Source of the DNA: Strigamia acuminata | Lineage: Eukaryota > Arthropoda > Chilopoda > Geophilomorpha > Linotaeniidae | Length of the DNA: 64,000 nucleotides | Direction of reading: 5' to 3' | Assembly (NCBI GenBank): GCA_949358305.1 | Contig: OX442323.1 | Location: forward strand, 2,480,001-2,544,000 | In this document: positions 32,913-42,952 of the stretch, one piece after another | How the letters are laid out: each line of letters starts with the position of its first letter | How positions within the stretch are numbered: position 1 is the stretch's first letter | Notes under the pieces: model-generated | The model's database searches: none | What the model was told of the DNA's origin: nothing | The model's input: the letters and a program-made list of their open reading frames with translations, nothing else | Made by a program: the position numbers and the translations under genes

Positions 32913-34599
32913 ATGGCATCATCACCAACATCATCTTCATCACCATCATCACAGCGGGAAAACTCAAAAATTTCTAGTAAATACCTGTATTTAAACTATA
33001 TTTCATTGTTGAATAAAGCACATTACATTTTGGAAATATTTAATTGTTTACTTCAACACAGATTTCACACGTAAAAGCAGGAAGGGTGTGGGTGGAAAAC
33101 CGAAACTAATGGAAGAAAATGAGTTTTTACCATTAACCACAGGAAATCACAAGAGTTTGAGCAGCAGGAAATCCCAAATTATTTTAAATGTGTTTGCACA
33201 AGTAGGAAAATTATACCCAAACCAGGGACATATGCAAAGGCTGGGTTTAACATCACAACTAACAGGAGTTAGTGTAATCACAGTGTATAAACTCAAAAAT
33301 CAACTCAGGAAAAAAAGTATATAAAAAAAACAATTAAGAATATTTGTTAATATTTGTGTTTTTGTTTATTATTTGTTATATTTGTTTACATATTTATTTG
33401 TGCATATTCAAACAGGTTGCACAGAAAAAAATACAAATGAAAAATCAAAAGATCACAAAATAATTGGAAATTATGACGGCTTCACAATTGATCTAATCAG
33501 ACAAACTATTCATGAAATGTTTAAAAGAAATGAAATTCCCACATTGGATAAACTTGTATTCAAAATCAGCAACATTCCCAGCCTGCCAAATTTCTCACGT
33601 ACAACCCTGTGGCGATTGATGACCGAAATGGGCTTCAAATTTAAAAAACGGACGAGGAATTCTGCTCTCATTGAGCGTGAAGATATTATTGCTTGGAGAC
33701 ATCGCTATTTACGAGAAATTCAAATAGCAAGAGCTGATGGGAAAACAATATATTATACTGATGAGACCTGGTTGAATGCTGGTAAATTCTGAAAATAGAA
33801 AGTTGTTTTTACTTTTTGATGTACTTCTGCTTTTAGGTGATACAACTAATTACACATGGCAAGACAGTACCATCAAGTCAGCCAAACAAGCATTCATGTG
33901 CAACCGGGGAGTATCATTGTAATGGACAATGCTCCGTACCACAGTGAGATGGTTGAAAGATGTCCGACCACAGCTTGGTTGAAGGCCGAAATCCAGGCAT
34001 GGTTGACGAGCAAAAACGTCCAGTATTCTGCGAAAGCAACAAAGCCACAATTAATGGAAGATGTTAGGAAAATCAAGGATAATTACAAGAAGTTTAAAAT
34101 AGATGAGCGAGCCAAAGAACTTGGTTTTAAAATAATTCGATTGCCACCTTACCACTGTGAATTAAATCCCATTGAAAATGTTTGGTCGCAGGTACAATCT
34201 TATTAATTCTCAATAAGTAAACAAATACTCATGCCTGTTGCAACATTAAGGTCAAAGGCTACGTCAGAGCGAATAATAAATCATTTAAAATTTCCGAAGT
34301 GGAGTCATTACTGCAGGAAGGAATCGCCAGAGTGACTGCAGCCAATTGGTTTAACTACGTGAGACACATCATAGAAATAGTTAGTATTTATTTATTAAAA
34401 TTAATGTAAATAAATACTTACCTCATAACTCATTGCAGGAAAATAATTTCTGGAATATTGATTACCTTTGGAAGAAATTGAGCCAGTAATTTTTACTGTC
34501 AATTCAGCTGATTCCGAATCTTCTGATTCTGACTGGGATGAGGATTCATCTGTTGAAAACAAAGAAAACTGTTTACCAAATCATGGCAATTTTAATTAA
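32913..34599 (+). pseudogene. IS630-like (DDE_3 type) transposase, broken
   Basis: Exons 32913-32976, 33062-33316, 33416-33781, 33837-34191, 34251-34379 and 34439-34599 join with GT-AG introns. The N-terminus is Ser-rich, followed by a helix-turn-helix region and then the DDE core: YYTDETW (first Asp), VMDNAPYH (second Asp) and LNPIENVW (Glu). In exon 4 the sequence jumps from TIKSAKQAF to SIIVMDN with a frame change. Relatives carry a further stretch there, so an internal deletion has removed part of the core. The last exon needs a second frame change to read its acidic tail (SADSESSDSDWDEDSS). No activity is expected. Confidence 0.75.
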
Positions 34600-34617
34600 A
34601 AAAAAATGTTCACTCTG

Positions 34618-34775
34618 CATCTATAAAAGTGTATAATATTAGTGTATAATAGTGTATAAAAGTGTAAAAAGTGTATAATATTAGTGTATAATAGTGTATG
34701 AAAGTGTAAAAAGTGTATAATATTAGTGTATAATATTAGTGTATAATAGTGTATGAAAGTGTAAAAAGTGTATAA
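34618..34775. repeat. Tandem repeat of GTGTATAATATTA / GTGTATGAAAGTGTAAAAA
   Basis: Four to five interleaved units inside the 3' part of the IS630-like element. Confidence 0.8.
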
Positions 34776-35153
34776 TGATAAGATAACTGTGCTTACCACA
34801 TCTCCCGTGATCTGTTGATCGTGATCCCACGTAAGAATGATAGCACCGACAAATAAACCGACAAATAAACGGGTTACCGATTCGTTTTGTTCGTTCACAT
34901 ATTAACCAATAATGTCGCAACAAGACCCGTGTAAATAATGAACAGAATCTGAAAATTACAACGTGTTTAGAATGCCAGCAGCCATTTTGTGTGTTTGCAT
35001 AGTGACGCACCAGGATTGGTTGACTCAGTCATGTGATTGTAGTCATCCACAATGTGAATCTCCCACCAATGGGAGTATTTAAAATACTCCCATTGGTTGG
35101 GAGATTAATAACACCAGTGTAAATGCATTGCGAGAAGTAGTTCCCAAAATGCA

Positions 35154-36211
35154 TCAATTATATTACAGCTTAGGCAATAAATGTTGTTAACTATAGGCTT
35201 GTCCAATTAATTAAATATTTACTAGTACTTTAAAGAAAAACCAGGTGGAGGGCTTGACCTCTACTTATGGTCTAGCCCGAGACCTGACCCCCAGTCCAAT
35301 TTTAAGGAACTGAGGAATAAAAACAAGTAGTTTCAGAAATAAAACTTTATTTACTGAAAACATCAAGGAGAGGTGACGGATCGACTTTATTGGCGATCTG
35401 AAAATACAATAAAAAACCATAAACAAATGTTGTTAGGGTGGTCAAGATATCTATCAACCAGAAAAAAAAAAAAAAAAAATGAGGGTGGGAAATAACAACA
35501 TTTATTGCCTCTTTATATAATTCATATTTTGCGTCATAACTTAGCAAAATATTCAATTATATTACAGCTTAGGCAATAAATGTTGTTAACTATAGGCTCT
35601 TCGTAGCTTCTAAAACAGTAGAAGTAAAATCAGTCGAAATTCTCTCGACTGGATGATTATAAAATTTGAAAAATATTGAGGCAGAGGACCAATCTGCCGC
35701 TCGAAGGATGTGGGATAAATTAACTCCTTTTGACCAAGCAAAGGAAGTGGCAGCGGCACGGGTAGAATGGGCCGAAAAAACAGCAGTGTTCACTCCTGCC
35801 ATGGACAAGGTTTCCTTGATCCACCTGGCAATAGTGGAAGCAGTGACCGGTCCAAAAGGATGTGAGGACGCCAAAAAGAATTGAAGAGAGGTTCCGCGAA
35901 AAGCGGCTGAGTGTTTTAAATAAAATTTAATGGCCTCGACCGGACATAATTCCTCGTCCTCGAAACGGGGTAGAACGAAAGGGACTGTAGAGGAGGATTT
36001 CCTCTTTCCTAGGAGAGGAAAAACACAAGAGTTAGCTGAAAAAACTACTTTGGAAGATAAGAGTTTGAGATCTGAAGCCCTTCCTGCTAAGGAAAGGGCC
36101 AAGAGTGGTTTAGTAAATATTTAATTAATTGGACAAGCCTATAGTTAACAACATTTATTGCCTCTTTATATAATTCATATTTTGCGTCATAACTTAGCAA
36201 AATATTCAATT
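35154..36211 (-). mobile_element. Internally deleted DIRS-like (tyrosine recombinase) retroelement
   Basis: The two ends share an inverted repeat of about 53 bp (35172-35223 against 36108-36161; AGGCAATAAATGTTGTTAAC). At 35502-35598 the element carries its own right end fused to its left end, the internal copy of a circle junction that is typical of DIRS elements. The insertion has no target duplication. TCAATT is shared by the left border (35154-35159), the right border (36206-36211), the internal junction (35553-35558) and the empty site (catcaatttg at 32841-32850). The element is only about 1.05 kb and lacks RT and gag, so it is non-autonomous. Confidence 0.8.
35590..36102 (-). pseudogene. 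DIRS tyrosine recombinase, C-terminal catalytic part
   Basis: About 170 codons run into the inverted repeat without an ATG, so the N-terminal part has been deleted. The tyrosine-recombinase set is complete: Arg in LAGRASDLKLL, His and Arg in SAHSTRAAATS, and Tyr in FFKFYNHPVERI. In full-length relatives this enzyme inserts a circular DNA copy by site-specific recombination, which accounts for the lack of a target duplication. The intact catalytic frame suggests the deletion is recent or that the part can still be supplied in trans. I infer the family from motif spacing and the circle-junction structure. Confidence 0.8.
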
Positions 36212-36261
36212 TGCCACTAGATGGCGGTGTGATGTCTTGACATCAGTGAAGGCTAAGGACG

Positions 36262-36510
36262 CGACGCAGCCATTTTATTTTTCATTGGTCGAACCGGGTT
36301 GTATCTTGTAGTGTATCGTACAAACCGATAGTTTGTGACGAGCCATCGCGAGTCGTGAGGCTTTCTCCAACCGTTCTTTCTTCGAAAACCTTTTATCCTT
36401 TTCTAGTTTGCTGGTACGTTTTGGATGCAACTAGTAAATATTGTGCGATTAATCATTTCCTGTTTGACCAATTTTGTTGTTGCTGGTGCAACCCATTTTT
36501 GATGGTTAGG
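36262..36510. repeat. Dispersed repeat, copy 2 of 2 (partner 32072-32325)
   Basis: See the partner copy; the match ends at GATGGTTAG (36510). Confidence 0.85.
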
Positions 36511-36757
36511 CTCGAGTCATTGCTCGAAAACTGTTGGGAAATTGATCGATATAAATTTAGAAAGAAAGAAAATTCCAACACTTTTTTGCCGAACCATTCG
36601 CGTTCGCATTCGCATTCGCCGATTTAATTTAATTTTACAAAGTAAAATTGGAATTTTTGAATTCAAAATACGAATTTGAATTTGAATTTTTGTTAATTGC
36701 AAAAATATAAAGTCGAAGTTGAAACATGTATTCCGAAATTGTGTAAAGAACAACAAC

Positions 36758-36883
36758 CTGAGGCAGTTTGCCGTACAAATGCGACAAAAAAACGATTACG
36801 AAATTCCAAATTAGATGGGAAGGAATAGTTTTTTTGATAGACCCAATGAGGATGCCTTGAGACATCACCTGAGCCCATTCCAT
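36758..36883 (-). CDS. Possible first exon, 42 codons, unknown protein
   Basis: It opens with ATG at 36883, reads MEWAQVMSQGILIGSIKKTI and on to LYGKLPQ, and ends at a CAG/gttgtt donor at 36758. An in-frame TAA about 40 nt upstream supports the ATG. The middle (HLIWNFVIVFLSHLYG) could be a membrane segment. I found no in-phase partner exon downstream and do not recognise the protein. It could be a fragment. Confidence 0.3.
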
Positions 36884-37423
36884 GTTAGCAGATTTACCAT
36901 TTAAGTGTTTAATTTAATTAATTTAACCAGTGTCAAAACCAAAGCCAAGCCTAACCAAAACCAGGAGAGGATGAGGCAGACTACCTGGCAAGACTACCTT
37001 AAAAGCTATTTACATGATGTAAACTAAGTACACTTTTACAATTAAACACATTAATAAACTCTAACACTTAAATGACCAATTCTCATGTAATTGTATTTGT
37101 TTCGTTCGAGAGCGGATTACTTTCCTTCCTGAAAAATGTAAATAAATGAATTAGATTAAGATTAATGTAAATGATACATTTATTTTCTTTACCTAGATGG
37201 CAGTAAATAAGGCCCCAAACTTATAACAATTTTTACAATTGCAATAACTGTAGCAAATAATAGTGGGTCTGAAATTTTCTAGCGATGTTATTTGATCGAT
37301 ACTGAGGAAATGCATTTTATCTTTTCTTCTTCTACTCTTGTATGACCAAGAACAGTGGAAAGGAAAATAACCTCCTGAGGTGATAAACTTCAGTGCCAAA
37401 CTGCTCTTACCTTCTCTATTTGA
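36884..37423. other. Non-coding, no feature recognised
   Basis: AT-rich DNA; no supported exon or repeat. Confidence 0.5.
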
Positions 37424-37764
37424 TTGCATGACCTCAATTGTTACCTCTTAGCTTTGACGGTGTTTTTGTCTGTCTGCTCCTTGCTTATCATCGAGAGCAT
37501 TCTTCTCTGCCACATGCTTTCAGGCAAGTTCCTTTTTTTCGTCAGCATGCTGTTGTTCGATAGCAGCAACTTCCTGTTTGTAGAGTTCCCGGTCTTTGGC
37601 AGTTTGCTTCTCTGCTCTTCTCTCGCATTGACTTTTCCAATTGCCTTTTGGTGTCTTTTTTTGTTTGGCTCCTCATTTACTTTTCCTAAGGCAAGATTGC
37701 CTTTTCTGGGTCGTTGTCTTCCTCCAAATGTTAAAATTGGACATTCTGCCTCTGCCTGGTTTCT
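37424..37764 (-). pseudogene. Degenerate copy of a Lys/Glu-rich coding repeat
   Basis: It aligns with 55990-56310 on the same strand: minus-strand words for VAAI.QQH.DEK.ELA.KHVAEKNALDDKQGADRQ are conserved in the two copies, but the frame here contains stops and indels. See the better copy at 55673-56343. Confidence 0.6.
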
Positions 37765-39990
37765 ACTGAAAATTGAATTTCACTGCAAAACTTCAGCTTT
37801 ACAATTTCAAAATGTCGATTTTGCACAGTGAAATGTCAATTTTAACTGTATAAAATAGATTTTGGATTCGATATATTCAATTTTACACCATCGATTATCT
37901 AAACCGTACTTTTTCTGCTTAAAGTCGGACCTTTTTCGGTATAAAACAGAACTTCCAGTCTAAAATCGATGTTTTTTCACTTAAAATCGAACTTTTTCCT
38001 TATATTATCAAACCTTTTTCCGAGTAAAATCGAACTTTTACCGCGTAAAATAGAAAACTTTGTATTAAAACTAAATTTACGAAATGTTATTACATTTCAT
38101 ACAAATGTGGCGTCGCGCTCTGGTGGGAACATCTATTATTAACTAACTATCTGAGCACGAGCAGCACGATCTCAACCATAGTGATGCGTAGCAACAGTGT
38201 TCTGCCTTTCATTTCCCGGCGTTGTTTTCATCCGCTGTGTTCTATCACAGATTCGGTTCATATTCGTTCATATTTCGGTTCATATTTTGCACCATTTCCT
38301 TTGCTTTGCTGAATTTTACCGATGCATAACCAAGGAACTGCATTTCAATTGGATTTTGAGTCGATGGTTTGATTTTATTTAATATTTTTTTGTCTTGAAA
38401 ACGTTTGGATTCCATTCGGGCCTATTCGTATTCTTAATTCGGGTCTATTCTTATTCTGTCGGTTGATATTTTTCAGAAGTTTCATTGGATTGTATTTATG
38501 AAGACTTTCAAAGGAACTGGATTAAGATTGGATTCTGATCCGATGGTTTGATTGAATTTAATATTTGCTCGTGGTCGCCATTTATTTGGTTCTGTTTGTG
38601 AACATTTTTGCCACGTTCCAATGGGTCATTAATCCTAAAAAGCATTGTACATTTTCTATGGTTGCCATTCATTTGGTTTTCAGTGGTAACATTTGTGAAT
38701 AGGCGAATGCTTTACTGTTTAATTCGAAAATGCATCATTCTAGCAATACATCATCTGTTGTTGGCCTTGGCTCGGTGTCGAATTTAATGTTTCTTCTCCT
38801 TTTCATTGCTCAATTTGTGCACTGGTGTTATTCTATCTTATTCTAGAACTAATCTATTTGGCAGAATGTGGTGCAAAAACACTGCTCAGTGCACATTGAC
38901 ATCAAATAGTGTAATCTCATTTCTTTTTTCTTCTCCTTTTGCTTGAACCTCGCGGTTCTAGCAGAATATACAGCAATTGATGATTTTAGTTGACTTCGAC
39001 GCCCGCTGTTATTAAACCTGACCTGACCTAACTTAAACTAACCTAAGGAATCCGCAATTGATTTCTTCCTCCTTTACTTGAAATGATCTACTGAATAGTA
39101 AAAGAAGTCATCTTATTCTTACTGTCTATTCTTATCCTACGCTTATCTGCAAAGCAACCAAATGCAGATTTGCCTCGCTCCTTCAGTAATGCACACTTGT
39201 TCCTTCATGTGCTATGTCTTTTTTCTAAGTCTGGCATAAATGACCAAATTTACATTGAAAGCAACAAGATTCAAATTGTCTGTATTTTCCGGTTGCTTGT
39301 TCGTTTATGTGATTAATTCACTGAATGTCGCCTGTGTTAAATAAGTAATAATTTAATTTATAGTAGAAGAAATGTCTTGCAAGAAAATGCATTTTGATAT
39401 CTCTGGGTTTTGATTTTAAAAAAAAACAAATTCCAAAAGATGAATGACGCGAAAATTGAAAGCTTTCAATTTACTTTAAACATTTGGACTTTTGATAGCG
39501 GCTTTGTAATCTATTCTTCCCTCCATTGGTGGGTGACAACTTTTATACTGTTCTATGTTGTGTGGATACAATGTTCTGCATATTTAATCTTGGTAGTTTT
39601 TTCTTTTTTAAGAGGTAGTTTGGAATGTTATAATAACGTATACAAGACTTCTAAATCGCTTTGACTGGCTTTAATGTTGATAACTGACCCTGATGTCTCT
39701 CCTATTCATCTCTAAGAATTTTGATGTTGCCGATTTTCAATGTTACCTATTCTGTTCATAGTAGTTTGCGGTTTGCACTTTGCGTTCAAGCTTTTTTAGT
39801 GCTGAGCATTATGGTTTTGGGGTTTCCAGTAAATGTTCAGAAGTGCGTGCTCTTCTAAGTTGTTCTAAAAACAATCCTGAATAATATTAACTTTTCTGCT
39901 TTTCATTTTGATTTTCGTGGCAACTTTTTACGTTGCGGTCACGACAGAATTTAAATGGCAAAAGTGAATTTTGGGTTCTTCGGGTTGTTG
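37765..39990. repeat. Repeat X, copy 1
   Basis: This is the longest uninterrupted copy. It contains a run of short A/T motifs at the left (ATTTTACACCATCG, AACTTTTTCC), then ATCCGCTGTGTTCTATCACAG, ACCTGACCTAACTTAAACTAACCTAA, and ends near TTGCCTGCGTTTTTGTGCTTTTGTC. It shares most of its length with copies 2 and 3. There is no terminal repeat pair, target duplication or convincing protein, so its class is unknown. Confidence 0.75.
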
Positions 39991-41564
39991 CCTGCGTTTT
40001 TGTGCTTTTGTCTTCCGCCTCTGCACAGGTTGTACTCTTAGCTACCTCCGCATCGGCAGGAGCCTCGGTGGTAATTGCATCGGCCGTGAAAGACATCCAA
40101 TGTTTTGTAGCCAAAGTATTTCCTTTTTTGTATAGCTTGAAAATTTAAAATATTTTCATTTGATGTCGAGCTTGCAGACTTACTACAATTCTTTCACAAT
40201 TCTCTCATGGTTGGTTGATCCACTCGATTATGCCGAGTGTGAATCCTCTCAACCGAAATATGTAAAAATATAACCAATTTTACAGCAATTTGAAGCAAAT
40301 TTACAATAAACTTATGTATTTTTCACTTAAATTTAGTGTTTAATTTGTTTCACTTTAGTTTTCAATTTCTTTGGGCGTGAACGTTACTGACATGGCTTCT
40401 TTCTTTCTGGACGTGATGGCTTCATCTTTTTCGAACCTGATGGTTGCCTCGTTTTGACGGACAGCAGGATCCGCCTCCTATACATTGCCTGCCGATACTT
40501 ATTTTCTATTCCCGGAGGAAGAGAAATGCTCCCATCCTAAACTAACCTATACTAACCTAAACTATCTGCAGCTAAGCACCTTAAAAACGCGTTGCTGAAA
40601 CGAGCATTGCTAAAGTGAAATAATCCGATAATATATCATATATAATACAGAGTATATAATACGGAGTATAATATAATTGTATGTTTCTTACTTCTGCTTC
40701 CTTATAATCTACAATAGGAAGTATAATTTACTTGTATGTTTCTTACTTCTTGCAACAATATTTTGTTCCATGCACAACTTGCACGTATGGTTGTAGCAAT
40801 ATACTCTTATGTACGGATTCTTCCTCCTCCTATGTCTTGAGCCCAACTTGTATCTTTGGACCACAGGTCGTGCGTCTGGTGAAAAAATGTGTTGTCAATT
40901 TGGAGGACGCTTATGTAAAAAACAAAGTGGTCATTCGTCTTTTTAATTTCTAGGTGGTTACAACAAATGCCAGTCCCTTTCTAAAAGAAATGATTCCACT
41001 TATGCAATGCATATTAGTATTTCCATGACTGCTGGTGTCTAATAAAGCAGTCTGCATTTGTACAATGCCTCCACTTTGGTTTGAAATGCTCTCACCTTCT
41101 CTATTTTATTGCATCACTTAATATTGTTACCTCTCTTTTGCTAGGGTTTAGCTTCTCTAATCTTACTGCTGTATTTTCTGTTTTTATCAAACGCAGGGAT
41201 ATGCCAATTATAAATATTCCACATTTCAGTGGCAAACTCTCATCTTGTTATCCTCCCTCTTGTGGTAGTGATGGGTGCGAAATTTGTCACCACAACTTAT
41301 CTCTCCATCTTATCTCTCTATCTTGAATCCTGTGACACGCATTCATCCGCACACCATTGACCTTTAACAACAAATAATAGGAAGTGGATTTGGATAGTGA
41401 AGTTCAAAGTAAAATGAGAAATATGTTGGATAAAATTAACGTGCAATATGGGTTTGTAATGTTTTTTAGGATTACGATTGAATTATTTATGACCCATTTG
41501 AATTCTTCAAGATAAAATGAATATTTTCACACACAATTACATTTGTTTACCGTATAAAATTGAA
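39991..41564. other. Intergenic DNA with minor X-related fragments
   Basis: No gene recognised. GCACGTATGGTTGT at 40781 recurs at 60569, and the ACCTTCTCTATTTxATTGCAT phrase at 41093 recurs at 37410. Short ATATAATA/GGAGTATAAT repeats occur at 40630-40740. Confidence 0.45.
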
Positions 41565-42253
41565 TTATCTCGCAAAAATTGAATTTCACTTCAAATCTTC
41601 AGCTTTTCAATTTAAAAATGTCGATTTTGAGCAATGAAATGTCAATTTTAACTGTATTAAATAGTTTTTGGACTCGAAATATTCAATTTTACACCATCGA
41701 ATATCAAAATCGAACTTTTTCCGTGAAAAACCGTACTTTTTCTGCTTAAAGTCGGACCTTTTTCGGTGTTAAATAGAACTTCCAGTCTAAAATGGAACTT
41801 TTTTCACCTAAAACCGAACTTTTACCGCGTAAAATGGAAAACTTTGTATTCAAACTAAATTTACGAGATGTTATTACATTGCACACAAATGTGGCGTCGC
41901 GATCTGGTGGGAACAACTATTATTAACTAACTATCTGAGCACGAGCAGCACGATCTCAACCATAGTGATGCATATCAACAGTGTTCTGCCTTTCATTGCC
42001 CGGCGTTGTTTTTATCCGCTGTGTTCTATCACAGATTCGGTTCATATTCGTTCATATTTCGGTTCATATTTCTCACAATTTCTTTTGCTTTACTGAATTT
42101 TGCCGATGCATAACCAAGGAACTGCATTTCAATTGGATTTTGAGTCGATGGTTTGATTTTATTTAATATTTCTTTGTCTAGAAAACGTTTGGGTCCCATT
42201 CGGGCCTATTCTTATTCTGTTGATATTTCTCAGAACTTCCATTGTATTGGATT
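41565..42253. repeat. Repeat X, copy 2, left part
   Basis: It matches copy 1 from about 37765 to 38500 and is interrupted at GATT (42250-42253) by the Gypsy-2 element. Confidence 0.85.
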
Positions 42254-42866
42254 TGTGGTGACCACGAGGTCACAAAAGTGTTTTAATAATTTATAATTCA
42301 ATAAATAATGATTTTAGTATTCATAATAAAATATTGTCAGATCATTACGGGAAAACTAGCTATACTAGTTTTACCGTTTCTGCGGGACGGACGTGACAAC
42401 GTCATGAATTTGCATAATTCTCCGAATTTAGGCAAATACGTCATTTCCGGTCCAGCCAGTATTTAAACCCGTGTCTGACCGGAAACCCCCCACTTTATAG
42501 ATACCAGAGCAACATTAGCATCACCACCTCACCTTTCAGGCCGAACACCACGGATTGATAGAGGATCGATGCCCGTTGCCAAATTCATCTATAAACCACA
42601 GTCACAGATATTTATCGTAGCAATACTACGATAGTAATATCTACCGAAGCGAAGCGTTTGCGAACACGTGTTTCGCCAGACGCCATTACCCTAGACAACA
42701 GAAGCCACGTGTAAGACTGCCGTGCAGCAACAAATCGTATCCGCCGACAAGGATCCGAGACCACAACATTGTTAAGTATATTTGTATTATATTACAAGTG
42801 TGAAATAAAAGGTTATTATTGTAAGATATTGTGTTAAGTTTATTTACCGGAACCAAGGTTACGACA
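42254..42866 (+). repeat. 5' LTR of Gypsy-2
   Basis: It runs from TGTGGTGACC to TTACGACA. It includes a TATTTAA box candidate (42459-42466), AATAAA at about 42803 and a long hairpin at 42606-42642. Confidence 0.95.
42606..42642 (+). promoter_or_regulatory. Stable hairpin in the transcribed LTR
   Basis: AGATATT TATCGTAG, loop CAATA, CTACGATA, GT bulge, AATATCT: 15 base pairs with one two-base bulge. It is present in both LTRs (the second at about 53379-53415). Its position after the likely TATA box would place it in the RNA leader. Confidence 0.6.
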
Positions 42867-42868
42867 CG

Positions 42869-42885
42869 TGGGGGCCTGTCCGGGA
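42869..42885 (+). promoter_or_regulatory. Gypsy-2 primer-binding site, tRNA-Pro-like
   Basis: TGGGGGCCTGTCCGGGAT starts two bases after the LTR. The tRNA-Pro 3' end as I recall it would give TGGGGGCTCGTCCGGGAT, so the match has two differences. The tRNA assignment is tentative. Confidence 0.55.
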
Positions 42886-42952
42886 TAGTTTTGAACATTC
42901 AAACTATTTTAAATAAACATATCTTACGGTTTGAACTTTGCAAACTATCGAA

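Larger units (their letters stand above)
32768..35080 (+). mobile_element. IS630/Tc1-mariner-superfamily DNA transposon, decayed
   Basis: Inverted ends of about 24 bp: AAATACTCCCATTGGTTGGG at about 32770 and its inverse with one base missing at about 35057-35080. A spliced transposase fills the interior. Just beyond the right end, 35081-35158 is a direct copy of the first 85 bp of the left end, as if a second element began there. Borders are approximate because the ATTTAAAATACT sequences at both ends are themselves palindromic. Confidence 0.7.

Noticed and set aside
35666-35884. Plus-strand frame opposite the DIRS recombinase
   Set aside because: Shadow of the minus-strand recombinase, which has the full catalytic set.
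38990-39060. Telomere-like CCTAA words (ACCTGACCTAACTTAAACTAACCTAA)
   Set aside because: Irregular and short, and repeated inside every copy of repeat X; not a telomeric array.
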